A stretch of DNA of 39,930 bases from JAFDVL01 sp043736395 (lineage in GTDB: Bacteria; Acidobacteriota; Blastocatellia; RBC074): contig JAYTCQ010000151.1 in the NCBI GenBank assembly GCA_043736395.1, positions 1 to 39,930 on the forward strand, given 5' to 3'. Both the position numbers and the translations under genes were made by a program. Below the pieces are notes generated by a model. The model worked only from the letters and a program-made list of their open reading frames with translations. It was not told where the DNA came from and made no database searches. Shown here in pieces: positions 1-9,063 of the stretch (position 1 is the first letter of the stretch; the number at the start of each line of letters is the position of its first letter).

Positions 1-894
1 GCTTTGTTGCCGTATTTAGAAAATGATGCAGAACTTCGGCGCAATTTTTTCGCTCGCTTAAAGGTGATGCTCTTTGGTGGAGCCGCACTGCCCGCAAATT
101 TATGGGAACGCTTGAACCGCGTCGCCATTGCTGAACTCGGAAGGCGAGTATATTTAACGGCGGGTTATGGAGCCACTGAAACCGCACCAGGCGTGACGTT
201 GATTCATTTTCCAACTTCGCGTTCAGGTGGGCTTGGGCTGCCGGTTCCCGGCGTCGAAATTAAAATGATTCCGGTCAGTGACAAATATGAATTGCGCGTG
301 CGCGGCGAAAATGTGACGCCCGGATATTGGAAGCGCGAAGATTTGACTGCCGCTGCTTTTGACGACGAAGGTTTTTATAAAATGGGTGATGCGGCGCGTT
401 TTGTTGATCCCGATGATCCAACGCAGGGAATTGAATTTGCCGGACGCGTGGCTGAAGAATTTAAATTGACCAGCGGTACGTGGGTTCACGTCGGAGCGTT
501 GCGCGTCAAAGCAATTGCGGCGTTGGCTCCCGTCGCGCAGGATATTGTGATTACTGGTCATGACCGCGATGAAATCGGATTTTTAATTTTCCCGAGCCTC
601 GCCGGATGTCGAAGTTTATGTCCTGAATTGAACGAAGAAAATTCACTGAAAGAATTGCTCGCAGATGTACGAATTCACGATGCGGTGAGAGGCGGTATGC
701 AGGAATTAAAACAACAAGGCGGCGGCAGTTCGACGTACGCCACACGCGCAATTTTTATGGATGAATTTCCGTCCATTGATGCGGGAGAAATCACCGACAA
801 AGGCTATTTGAATCAACGTGCGGTATTGGAAAGACGCGCAGAATTCGTCGAAAAAATTTACGCTGGGAATCAAGAAATAATTAAATTGACCTAG
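1..894 (+). CDS. Feruloyl-CoA synthase-like AMP-binding ligase, 3' part only
   Basis: The frame is open to the left edge of the window, so the N-terminal half (including the P-loop) lies outside. The visible 297 codons read as the second half of an ANL-family acyl-CoA ligase. YGATET (about residues 56-61) is the A5-type motif, followed by GLPVPGVEIKM and by ELRVRGENVTPGYW, which is characteristic of feruloyl-CoA synthases rather than generic fatty acyl-CoA ligases. A late lysine-containing stretch (GEITDKGYLNQRAVLERR) matches the C-terminal lid. Such enzymes activate ferulate or coumarate to the CoA thioester in the cytoplasm. The downstream SDR and pobA genes suit hydroxycinnamate breakdown. 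The substrate itself is inferred from family resemblance and context. Confidence 0.8.
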   Translation, partial: ALLPYLENDAELRRNFFARLKVMLFGGAALPANLWERLNRVAIAELGRRVYLTAGYGATETAPGVTLIHFPTSRSGGLGLPVPGVEIKMIPVSDKYELRVRGENVTPGYWKREDLTAAAFDDEGFYKMGDAARFVDPDDPTQGIEFAGRVAEEFKLTSGTWVHVGALRVKAIAALAPVAQDIVITGHDRDEIGFLIFPSLAGCRSLCPELNEENSLKELLADVRIHDAVRGGMQELKQQGGGSSTYATRAIFMDEFPSIDAGEITDKGYLNQRAVLERRAEFVEKIYAGNQEIIKLT

Positions 895-907
895 GAGAAT
901 TCATCAC

Positions 908-1669
908 ATGAAACTTGAAGGAAATATCGCAATCGTCACCGGAGGCGGTTCAGGCTTAGGCGCGGCGACTGCGGAAACACTGGCAGCAGCAGGCGTCAAA
1001 GTCGCTGTGCTTGACATCAATAAAGAAGCCGCTGAGGCCGTCGCCGAAAAAATTGGCGGCATCGCAATCGTCTGTGACGTAGCCAGCCCGGAAGCCGCTG
1101 AGGCTGCGATTGCGCAGGCACGGGAGGCTCACGGCGCAGCTCGCATTCTTATCAACTGTGCCGGCATCGGTGTTGCGAAACGCATTCTTGGCAAAGAAGG
1201 CCCGCAAGCGCTGTCAGATTTTGAACGCGTGATTCGCATCAATTTGCTTGGCAGTTTTAATATGCTGCGACTGGCGGCGGCGGATATGTCGAAGCTTGAA
1301 CCGCTGGAAGATGGCGAGCGTGGCGTGATAGTGAATACGGCTTCCGCGGCGGCGTTTGATGGACAGCTGGGGCAGGCGGCATACTCCGCATCAAAAGGCG
1401 GCATCGTAGCGATGGCGTTGCCTGCGGCGCGTGAACTTGCACAATTTGGAATTCGTGTGATGACGATTGCGCCGGGATTATTTTTGACTCCGCTTCTGGC
1501 AAATTTGCCGGAAGAAATTCAGAAAAGTCTGGCGGCTTCGATTCCATTTCCAAAACGGTTGGGAGCCGCGCAGGAATTCGCTGATCTCGCCGCGCATTGC
1601 GTGACGAATATGTCGCTGAACGGCGAAGTCATTCGGTTGGATGGCGCACTGCGGTTGCCGCCGCGATAA
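908..1669 (+). CDS. Short-chain dehydrogenase (3-hydroxyacyl-CoA dehydrogenase type 2-like)
   Basis: This 253-residue protein is a classical SDR. It has the cofactor motif TGGGSGLG at residues 11-18, Asp36 at the end of the second strand (favouring NAD), NCAG at 83-86, Ser146 and the catalytic pair Tyr159-x3-Lys163 (YSASK). The early VTGGGSGLGAATAETL and late SIPFPKRLG segments resemble HSD17B10-type 3-hydroxyacyl-CoA dehydrogenases. In this cluster it could oxidise the 3-hydroxyacyl-CoA intermediate of hydroxycinnamoyl side-chain shortening; this role is inferred from position. The start is supported by an AGGAG about 10 bases upstream. It lies 13 bases after the ligase, so the two are probably co-transcribed. 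Confidence 0.85.
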   Translation: MKLEGNIAIVTGGGSGLGAATAETLAAAGVKVAVLDINKEAAEAVAEKIGGIAIVCDVASPEAAEAAIAQAREAHGAARILINCAGIGVAKRILGKEGPQALSDFERVIRINLLGSFNMLRLAAADMSKLEPLEDGERGVIVNTASAAAFDGQLGQAAYSASKGGIVAMALPAARELAQFGIRVMTIAPGLFLTPLLANLPEEIQKSLAASIPFPKRLGAAQEFADLAAHCVTNMSLNGEVIRLDGALRLPPR

Positions 1670-1709
1670 GGAGCGACAATCTGGAAGAATGTCGTACATT
1701 TAAATTTTT

Positions 1710-2879
1710 ATGCGAACACAAATCGGCATCGTTGGTGCAGGTCCCGCAGGATTGCTCCTGGCGCATTTGCTGCGCTTGCGTGGGATTGAATCCATCGTCG
1801 TCGAAAATCGTGATCGCAGTTATCTCGAAGACCGTGTCCGCGCCGGAGTTTTGGAACAGGGAACGGTAGACATCCTTAATGAATCCGGGGTTGGCGAACG
1901 GCTCAACAAACAGGGCTTAATTCATCATGGCATTGAACTCAGCTTCAATGAAAAGCGGCATCGCATTGATTTACACGAATTGACGAACGGACGCGCGATC
2001 ACTGTTTACGGCCAACAGGAAGTCGTTAAGGATTTAATCAAAGCCAGACTTGACGCGAGTTGCCCGTTATTTTTTGAAGTCGAAAATACGAGCATCCACG
2101 ATCTGGAAACTGACAAACCGAAAATTCGTTTTACGAAAGATGGATCAGAACAGGAAATTATTTGTGATTTTATTGCAGGCTGTGATGGCTTTCATGGGAT
2201 TTGTCGTCCGAGCATTCCAGCGGGAGTTTTGAAATTTTATGACCGCGTGTACCCGTTCGGATGGCTCGGAATTTTGGCGGAATCCAAACCTCCTTCGGAA
2301 GAATTAATTTACTGTCATCACGACCGCGGCTTCGCGCTTTTCAGTATGCGGACGCCGGAAATTACGCGGCTCTATTTGCAGTGTGAACCCGACGAAGACA
2401 TTGCAAGTTGGGGCGATGATCGCATTTGGTCAGAATTAGAATTGCGTTTGGGCGCTAGCGATTTGATTTTGAAAGAAGGAAAAATTTTGAACAAAGGCGT
2501 GACGCCAATGCGCAGTTTTGTAACGGAGCCGATGCGCTACGGAAATTTATTTTTAGCCGGAGACGCCGCGCATATCGTCCCACCTACGGGTGCGAAGGGG
2601 ATGAATTTGGCGATTGCTGACGTTCGTGTTTTGGCACAAGGATTCACTGAATATTATCGAAACGGAAAAGCCGATCAGCTCGAAAATTATTCTGAAATTT
2701 GTCTGCGCCGGGTGTGGCGCGCCGAACATTTTTCGTGGTGGATGACTTCGCTGCTGCATCGTTTTCCTGAGACAAATCCGTTCCAGCAAAAAATGCAATT
2801 GGCAGAATTGGAATACGTTGTCAGCTCACGCGCCGCCGCAACTGCATTAGCTGAAAATTATGTCGGCTTACCGTTTTGA
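1710..2879 (+). CDS. pobA: 4-hydroxybenzoate 3-monooxygenase
   Basis: The protein matches the pseudomonad p-hydroxybenzoate hydroxylase almost end to end in length (389 aa) and motifs. The FAD dinucleotide fold GAGPAG is at residues 9-14, the flavin-contact segment DRVRAGVLEQG at 41-51 includes Arg44, and DG(FHG) is near 159-163. Tyr201 (ELIYCHHDRGFAL) is in the same numbered position as the substrate-binding tyrosine of the reference enzyme, GDAAHIVPPTGAKGMN is the second FAD motif, and Tyr384 (ENYVGLP) matches the proton-relay tyrosine. It converts 4-hydroxybenzoate to protocatechuate with NAD(P)H and O2. No protocatechuate ring-cleavage gene is in the window. The start lies 40 bases after the SDR without an obvious strong ribosome site. 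Confidence 0.95.
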   Translation: MRTQIGIVGAGPAGLLLAHLLRLRGIESIVVENRDRSYLEDRVRAGVLEQGTVDILNESGVGERLNKQGLIHHGIELSFNEKRHRIDLHELTNGRAITVYGQQEVVKDLIKARLDASCPLFFEVENTSIHDLETDKPKIRFTKDGSEQEIICDFIAGCDGFHGICRPSIPAGVLKFYDRVYPFGWLGILAESKPPSEELIYCHHDRGFALFSMRTPEITRLYLQCEPDEDIASWGDDRIWSELELRLGASDLILKEGKILNKGVTPMRSFVTEPMRYGNLFLAGDAAHIVPPTGAKGMNLAIADVRVLAQGFTEYYRNGKADQLENYSEICLRRVWRAEHFSWWMTSLLHRFPETNPFQQKMQLAELEYVVSSRAAATALAENYVGLPF

Positions 2880-2928
2880 GTACAGGCTTTAGCCTTCTAA
2901 TTTGGCAGGCTAAAGCCTGTACTCAAAA
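2874..2928. repeat. Palindromic element after pobA (GAGTAC...GTACTC family)
   Basis: Two perfect 17-base arms, 2878-2894 (GAGTACAGGCTTTAGCC) and 2908-2924, face each other across a 13-base loop. The pairing extends by four T/A pairs to 21 bp (2874-2928). The left arm overlaps the pobA stop codon. A related outer sequence, GTACTCAAAAC, ends the hairpin at 9850-9887, so this is likely a dispersed short palindromic repeat. It could also act as an attenuating hairpin between pobA and the transporter. Confidence 0.8.
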
Positions 2929-2940
2929 CATAAAAAATTT

Positions 2941-4233
2941 ATGACCCCTGAAATCAAATCCGAAAATTTAAACCTCACTTATGCATGGTACGTCGCCATC
3001 GTGCTGATGCTGTGCAATACGTTGTCCTTTATTGATCGGCAAATTCTGGCGTTGCTGGTGACGCCGATCAAGCTGGAATTAGGTATCAGCGACAGCTCGA
3101 TAGGATTGTTGCATGGATTGGCATTCGGAATTTTTTATACGGTTTTAGGAATGCCGATGGGCAGAATTGTGGATCGTGGCAATCGGCGCAATCTAGTGGC
3201 GGGAGGAATTTTTTTCTGGAGTCTGGCGACCGCAGCTTGTGCTTTGACGCGAAATTTTAGCGGGCTTTTTCTGGCCCGAATGGGCGTCGGTGTCGGCGAG
3301 GCTACGCTGTCGCCATCCGCATTTTCTTTGCTCTCAGATTATTTTCCCAAAGAAAAACTAGGGCGAGCGTTAAGTATTTTTTCGATGGGAGTTTTCTTCG
3401 GTTCAGGGCTGGCTCTGATTGTGGGCGGGATTGTCATTCAACGCGTTGGTTCGTGGCGGACAACATTTTTAATCGTCGGTGCGCCGGGATTGCTCGCGGC
3501 GTTGCTGATGTTCACGATTAAAGAACCAATTCGAAAAAATTTGTTAGGAGAAAAAGAAACCAAACTCAGCATCGCAGAAGTGTTCGCCCAGGTGAAATTG
3601 CGCTGGCAATCTGTTGCTGGAATTTGCCTCGCGTTTGCGTTTCAGGCGATGTGCAACTACGCGCAGCAAGCTTGGCTGGCAACGTATTTCATTCGCGTCC
3701 ACGGATGGACGCCAAGAGAAACGGGATTAATGCTCGGACAAATTTCATTAGTCACCGGATTGCTCGGAGCCTTTTCCGGTGGCGTCCTCTGCGATTATTG
3801 GCAGAAGCGCGGCAAGACGGATGCATCATTGCGTGTTGGAGTTTTAGCGACATTATGCGCCGGAACTTTCTTTTGTTTGGCGATGACGATGGATGTCCTG
3901 AACTGGAAAATTGCTTTACTGGTTCCGGCATTTTTCTTTCTGGCGATGCCAATTGGCAGCTCGTACGCGTCGTTGCAATTAATTTTGCCAAATGAAGTAC
4001 GAGGACAGGTGGGCGCGTTACAGGTCTTCACATTGAATTTATTTGGCTTAATTTTAGGGCCGTACCTACCGGGATTTCTGAATGACTATATTTTTAAAGA
4101 CCCGAAAATGGTGGGCATCTCTTTGGCCATCACCGTCGGCACAGCTTCATTAATTTCTGCGATTTTATTTCGCAGCACGTATCAATCGTACCGTAAACAT
4201 TATGCGATGATGCATGGAGAAGTTCGCGGTTAA
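2941..4233 (+). CDS. MFS transporter (spinster-like / aromatic acid uptake)
   Basis: This 430-residue, strongly hydrophobic protein has about twelve predicted membrane segments. The first is preceded by a short cytoplasmic tail, and a charged cytoplasmic loop lies around residues 195-215. SFIDRQILALLVTPIK (about 29-44) and the loop motif GRIVDRGNRRNLV (about 74-86, the MFS motif-A equivalent) place it in the major facilitator superfamily, closest in feel to spinster-type members. RMGVGVGEATLSPSAFSL is typical of the same group. It is in the same direction as pobA and follows it by 61 bases occupied by a hairpin. Import of the aromatic acid used by the upstream enzymes is a reasonable inference, but no substrate residue proves it. 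Confidence 0.8.
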   Translation: MTPEIKSENLNLTYAWYVAIVLMLCNTLSFIDRQILALLVTPIKLELGISDSSIGLLHGLAFGIFYTVLGMPMGRIVDRGNRRNLVAGGIFFWSLATAACALTRNFSGLFLARMGVGVGEATLSPSAFSLLSDYFPKEKLGRALSIFSMGVFFGSGLALIVGGIVIQRVGSWRTTFLIVGAPGLLAALLMFTIKEPIRKNLLGEKETKLSIAEVFAQVKLRWQSVAGICLAFAFQAMCNYAQQAWLATYFIRVHGWTPRETGLMLGQISLVTGLLGAFSGGVLCDYWQKRGKTDASLRVGVLATLCAGTFFCLAMTMDVLNWKIALLVPAFFFLAMPIGSSYASLQLILPNEVRGQVGALQVFTLNLFGLILGPYLPGFLNDYIFKDPKMVGISLAITVGTASLISAILFRSTYQSYRKHYAMMHGEVRG

Positions 4234-4242
4234 TGGTTAATG

Positions 4243-4280
4243 GTTAATAGTTAACAGCCGAAATCCTGTTAACTATTAAC
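4243..4280. terminator. Inverted repeat between convergent genes, possible bidirectional terminator
   Basis: Fifteen-base perfect arms (4243-4257 and 4266-4280; core GTTAATAGTTAACAG) flank an 8-base loop. The element lies between the end of the MFS gene and the end of the convergent WD40 gene. It is AT-rich and has no strong T-run, and the left side carries the tandem motif TAATGGT three times. A terminator role is inferred from position; it may equally be a dispersed repeat. Confidence 0.5.
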
Positions 4281-4295
4281 TATTTACTGCAAACT

Positions 4296-6203
4296 TCATT
4301 TCCCCAAATCTTCAATTAACTTCACAGCTTTCTGAATGCGGGCATCTTCACCGATTTCGCCGAGTGCGACATATTGTTTATACGCTGCAATGGCTTTCCC
4401 TTTATTGCCTTTTTCGCGCCACGCATGTCCGAGATTGTAATAGGGGCGCGCACGATTCGGTCGTAGCGCGATTGAGGCTTCGAGCAATTTTATAGTCGTC
4501 TCAAAATCTCTCCCAAAGAAATATACTGTCGATAAATTTGAATAGTACTGCGGTTCAGTCGGACGCAGGCGCAACGCTTCTTCGTATAATTTTACTGTGG
4601 TTTTCATTGATTTCTCGTCGTCGGGATTTAGTGTTTTGAGAGCGAGCTGTGCCAGTGTATCCGCCAGCCTCCCACGCACCAGCCCATAATTCGGATTTAA
4701 TTCCAGGGCACGCCGATAGCTCGCAATGGATTCTTTCAGCATCCCTTCATTATTCAAAATATCTCCGAGCGAGCGAAGACAGGCAATGCAGGCAGGGTCA
4801 GCTTTGAGCGCAGCTTCAATCAACGGACGTGAACGAGTGGTGTCCTGTGGTTCAAAAAATGCCGCCAGAATGCGACGAGCTTCGGCGAAGCGAGGGAATT
4901 CGGTGACCAATTTTTCCAGATCGGCGCGAATCTTTTCCAAATCTTCCTTCGCCATGACGCGACGGTTAATGTCCCAGAGTCTGGTGTCTTCCGGTGACTG
5001 TCGGGATGTCACGTTTAGTAATTCTATCGTGCTGCCACCAGTGATTTTTCCGGTGTCGGTCACACTCACTGCCGACCTCATTCCGTCACGCGCCATCGAA
5101 GTGATGACATGAAAAGCAGGGCTGAAAATCTTCTCAAGCCCGCCTTCGCCAAACTCTGCGAGCCTGTTTTTTTCGATTGAAATGATCAGCTGATTTTGAT
5201 GGTATGCAATGGAATCAACGCGATTAATTGTATCGTACCTGCCGCGTTCGAGCAGCGATTGCCGAACGAGATCATAAAGAATAACGCCGTGATCACCGGC
5301 GCAGGCCAGCACCGAACCATCAGGAGCAAAGGCGAGAGCATTTGCTCCAAGTTCAGCCTCAATCTTTCTAATAATTTTGCCAGTGGCGAATTCGTGTACT
5401 GCCACATTCGTCGGCTCATCAGATTCTCCCAGTCCTCGCGTCATTACAGAAAAATTCTGTGATTCACCCGTAGCCATCATGAATAGCTGGGTCGTCGGAT
5501 TGAATGAAGCAAAGGCAAAAAGTTTTCCGTCCGGTGAAATTGATAAAGCTCTGACACCGGGAGCGCCCGGAAAGCTGCGGACGCGTTCACCGCTCGCCCA
5601 TTTCCAAATGCCGATTTCGCCGCCGTTATTTTTGAGCTGACGGTTGAGAGAACCCGCAACGAGATGTACGCCGTCCGGCGTGAATGCCAATGAAACAATA
5701 TCTCCAGCGTTCGGGTTTAATTCCTTTTCGAGTACGCCACTTTCCACTGACCAAATTCGAATTTTTCCTTCGGAGCCACCCGTTGCCAGATGCTTCCCAT
5801 CGCTTGAAAAAGCGACCGCATTTACGATGCTTTTATCGGCAGCGATTTCACGTTCAAGCTGTGCCGTAGCGACATTCCAGAACTGCGTTTTTCCCTGATT
5901 GCTGCCCGTCACGATTCGTTTGCCATCGGGAGAAATTTCGAGACACAGTAATTTCTGAGCATCACGCGGTTTGATTTCACGCAGCAATGAGCCTGTTTTG
6001 GGTTCATAAAAGCGAATGAATCCATCCAGATCAACGGCGACAATTTGCTGACCATCCGGCAGAAAGCGCGCCTGCATGACCCAGGAAGTATGTTCCATTT
6101 TTACACCACCAGAAGCTTTGAGTTGCAGCGTTTGGGCAGATGCATTGAGGAGCAGGCTTTGAAAAACCAACGCAGATAAGAAAATTCTTGTTTTGAAATT
6201 CAT
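4296..6203 (-). CDS. Secreted WD40-repeat / TPR protein
   Basis: The 635-residue protein starts with a signal peptide (MNFKTRIFLSALVFQSLL, cleavage probably after NASA near residue 23). Residues about 40-350 form WD40 blades, recognisable by repeated SPDGK/FSSDGK turns each followed by a strand ending in I-R-I-W or similar (for example AVAFSSDGKHLATGGSEGKI). Residues about 430-630 are tetratricopeptide repeats (SYRRALELNPNYG, YYNLGHAWREKGNKGKAIAAY). No enzymatic domain is visible. WD40 plus TPR suggests a periplasmic or surface scaffold for protein-protein contacts, partner unknown. The gene is monocistronic, convergent with the MFS gene and divergent from the cas operon. Confidence 0.85.
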   Translation of the reverse strand: MNFKTRIFLSALVFQSLLLNASAQTLQLKASGGVKMEHTSWVMQARFLPDGQQIVAVDLDGFIRFYEPKTGSLLREIKPRDAQKLLCLEISPDGKRIVTGSNQGKTQFWNVATAQLEREIAADKSIVNAVAFSSDGKHLATGGSEGKIRIWSVESGVLEKELNPNAGDIVSLAFTPDGVHLVAGSLNRQLKNNGGEIGIWKWASGERVRSFPGAPGVRALSISPDGKLFAFASFNPTTQLFMMATGESQNFSVMTRGLGESDEPTNVAVHEFATGKIIRKIEAELGANALAFAPDGSVLACAGDHGVILYDLVRQSLLERGRYDTINRVDSIAYHQNQLIISIEKNRLAEFGEGGLEKIFSPAFHVITSMARDGMRSAVSVTDTGKITGGSTIELLNVTSRQSPEDTRLWDINRRVMAKEDLEKIRADLEKLVTEFPRFAEARRILAAFFEPQDTTRSRPLIEAALKADPACIACLRSLGDILNNEGMLKESIASYRRALELNPNYGLVRGRLADTLAQLALKTLNPDDEKSMKTTVKLYEEALRLRPTEPQYYSNLSTVYFFGRDFETTIKLLEASIALRPNRARPYYNLGHAWREKGNKGKAIAAYKQYVALGEIGEDARIQKAVKLIEDLGK

Positions 6204-6855
6204 AGTGTTTAGTGGATTCGTAAGGCGACGATGTAGCTCAACTGATTTCTCAGCGAGCCTGAATTGTATCCTAAATATATTTTCGAAGATTTAATAATTT
6301 CGTAAATTTGGTTAGCCAGCTAGTTGCTCCGGCTCGGCGTAGCAATGGCCTAAATTCATCTTGTTGTGTACTTGTAGTATCTAAGCCCTGAGTGCTTCCT
6401 TATCAAAACGTTGAACATCAATTCGACCTTCCAAGCGGACAATTTTTTTCGTAAGATGCACAGTGCAGACATTCACGAAGCCGAAGTTTGAGCCATATTT
6501 ATAAATCGCCTTACTACAATTTATTTCGAGTAAGCGCCTTCATCGTTTCCGTGTGTGTCTGCAAATGCAATCGGAAGCGGTGAGGGCCTTTTTGATTTAG
6601 AAGCCACTCTTTACCAAAATCAGTTTCACCGTCAGCAGTAACAGCCGTACCCGTAAAGCCATTTTGAATTGTTTATCTGTGCCCCGGATAACAGGAGTTC
6701 TCAGTCTTTTAGAAAATAATTTAGCCTTAGATTTTGCCTCGACACTATTTGTCCTACCAGCTCCGTATAGTGAACGGGCAGCGTCATTGCAGGTATCTGA
6801 AAACCGATACGTTAAAGCCAAGGTTACGAAAGATTGATCAACGGGGGATAGATTC
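6204..6855. other. 652-base intergenic region upstream of cas3
   Basis: No intact gene is evident. It must hold the promoter of the WD40 gene (right to left) and that of the cas operon (left to right), but I could not place convincing -35/-10 pairs. On the minus strand, 6517-6672 is a stop-bounded frame of 52 codons containing NGFTGTAVTADGE and GPHRFRLHLQTHTETMKALT. It reads more like protein than random sequence but has no start codon, so it may be the tail of a decayed gene of unknown family. Confidence 0.4.
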
Positions 6856-9063
6856 ATGTCAGAATTTTTAGCGCACAATGAAAATTCAAAGGGTGAGCCG
6901 CATTTGTTAAGCGAACATTTGAGATGTGTCGGAACCTTAGCGCGTCAATTTGCCGAAGCTGGCAATAACCAACTTGGCGATGTAGCCGAATGGGCGGGGA
7001 TTTTGCATGACTTGGGAAAATATCGCACAGAGTTTCAGGAATATTTACGCGGCAATCGCCATAGCAGTCACGAAACGCATCACGCCGTGTATGGCGCAGC
7101 CTTAGCCGCTCAACACCGCAAGTGGGCAACAGCATTTGTCATCGCGGCGCATCATGCAGGATTGCACGATCTTGACGATTTGCAGGAACTCATCAAAAGC
7201 CCAAAATATAACGCGCAAAATTGCTTACCTGAATTAGTCGAAAAATTTGAAAGAGAAATTGGCAAGCTTGATCTCAGCTTTACAGAACCAACTTTTGATA
7301 AAGACAAGTTACGCTTTGAAATGTTTGTGCGGATGTTGTTTTCGTCTTTAGTGGATGCAGATTTTTTAGATACTGAACAGCATTTTACTTTACAGCCTCG
7401 CACGGTTCAGCCATTACAACCAGATGATTTATTCACCAAACTTCTGGCCGAGAAAAATTCGAAATCAACCACAGGTGAACTCAATCAACTTCGTCATCAG
7501 ATTTTTGAGCAATGCGTAGAGACAGCCTCAAAACCGCCCGGATTCTTTTCATTGACAGTTCCAACCGGAGGCGGCAAAACGCTTTCGGGAATGGCGTTCG
7601 CACTTGCCCACGCGCGACAACATAACTTGTGCCGCGTCATTGTCGTTATTCCATATCTTTCGATCATTGAGCAAAACGCCGCGCAATATCAGCGCGTGCT
7701 TGATCCTGAAAGAAAAGGAATTGTCATCGAACATCATTCGGCTGTGAATGATCCGCCTAGCGACACGAATGAAGAACGCTCGCCAATAAAATCGCCGTTT
7801 GAATACGCGACGGAAAATTGGGATGCGCCGATTATCGTGACGACTTCGGTGCAATTTATTGAATCGTTGTTTGCCGCGAAAACCAGCCGTTGCCGCAAGC
7901 TGCATAACATTGCTAACTCGGTAGTGATTTTTGACGAAGTGCAAACGTTGCCATCGCATTTGCTGGAACCGTTATTGAATGTACTGAAAATTTTACAGAA
8001 GGATTACGGCGTGAGTTTTGTTTTTTCGACGGCGACGCAACCTGCGTTTCGTCAATCCAATGCGATCAAGAACGGGTTCGCCGAAAACGAAGTAACTGAA
8101 ATTACCTACGACACCGAAGCAACGTTCGCCAAATTGCAACGCGTCAATTTTCATTTTGCCAAGCCCGGTTCAACCGAATCGTGGGCATCAATCGCACAGA
8201 AAATGGCAGCGCAAAATCAGGCATTGTGCATTGTGAATACACGACGTCATGCGCGTGAATTGTATGAAGAATTACGTCACCAGTTGTCCAATAAATCATC
8301 TGTATTTCATTTGTCGTCGCTGATGTGTGCGCAACATCGCTTTGATATTTTAGGAACTGAAATTCGCGTCCGCTTGCGTGAAAAACTGCCTTGCCATGTC
8401 GTCTCTACACAGTTGATTGAGGCTGGCGTTGATGTGGATTTCCCGGTTGTTTATCGCGCTCTCGCGCCGCTGGATTCGATTGTGCAAGCGGCGGGACGTT
8501 GTAATCGCGAAGGCAAATTAGAACGTGGCGAAGTCTATCTTTTCAATCCCGAACAGAACACTTTGCCACGCGGGTTTTATGCGACAGCAACGAACATCAC
8601 GGCAATGTTGTTGCAGAAAATTACAGAAGAGCAGCTCGCCACGGATCACGAAATTTTCACAAATTATTTCACGCAGCTTTATCAATATGCTGAAACAGAC
8701 GCGAAGCAAATTCAGCAGTTGCGCAACGAATTCAAATTCCGCAGCACAGCGAAAGAAGCAAAAGTTATTGATGACAATACACGAGCTGTGATTGTGCATT
8801 ACGGTAAAAGTATAGAAATCATTGATGAACTGCGCACGCGCGAAGTGTCAAAAGAACAAGCGCGTTTTAGTAAAACTGATTTGCGCCTCTTGCAGCGATA
8901 CTTTGTGAATTTGTACCAGCATCAATTCGATCAGTTGTTGGCGTTGGGGCAAATTAAACCACTGTTACCCAATCTGGATTTATTTGTTTTAAGTGAAGGG
9001 TTTTATGACCAACGATTTGGCATCGTTATCGAAGAACGACCAATGGAGGATTATATTTTATGA
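6856..9063 (+). CDS. cas3: CRISPR-associated helicase/nuclease Cas3 (type I-C)
   Basis: This 735-residue protein combines an N-terminal HD nuclease with a superfamily 2 helicase. HD residues are His21, His51-Asp52 (ILHDLGKY), the His72-76 cluster (HETHH) and His99-His100. Walker A is PTGGGKT at 236-242, the DEAD-box equivalent is DEVQ at 360-363, SAT follows, and QAAGRCNREG (544-553) is motif VI. Cas3 is recruited by the Cascade complex to unwind and degrade target DNA. The length is normal for a single-chain I-C Cas3. It opens the operon, has GGGG about 9 bases upstream, and overlaps cas5 by four bases (ATGA). Confidence 0.96.
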   Translation: MSEFLAHNENSKGEPHLLSEHLRCVGTLARQFAEAGNNQLGDVAEWAGILHDLGKYRTEFQEYLRGNRHSSHETHHAVYGAALAAQHRKWATAFVIAAHHAGLHDLDDLQELIKSPKYNAQNCLPELVEKFEREIGKLDLSFTEPTFDKDKLRFEMFVRMLFSSLVDADFLDTEQHFTLQPRTVQPLQPDDLFTKLLAEKNSKSTTGELNQLRHQIFEQCVETASKPPGFFSLTVPTGGGKTLSGMAFALAHARQHNLCRVIVVIPYLSIIEQNAAQYQRVLDPERKGIVIEHHSAVNDPPSDTNEERSPIKSPFEYATENWDAPIIVTTSVQFIESLFAAKTSRCRKLHNIANSVVIFDEVQTLPSHLLEPLLNVLKILQKDYGVSFVFSTATQPAFRQSNAIKNGFAENEVTEITYDTEATFAKLQRVNFHFAKPGSTESWASIAQKMAAQNQALCIVNTRRHARELYEELRHQLSNKSSVFHLSSLMCAQHRFDILGTEIRVRLREKLPCHVVSTQLIEAGVDVDFPVVYRALAPLDSIVQAAGRCNREGKLERGEVYLFNPEQNTLPRGFYATATNITAMLLQKITEEQLATDHEIFTNYFTQLYQYAETDAKQIQQLRNEFKFRSTAKEAKVIDDNTRAVIVHYGKSIEIIDELRTREVSKEQARFSKTDLRLLQRYFVNLYQHQFDQLLALGQIKPLLPNLDLFVLSEGFYDQRFGIVIEERPMEDYIL

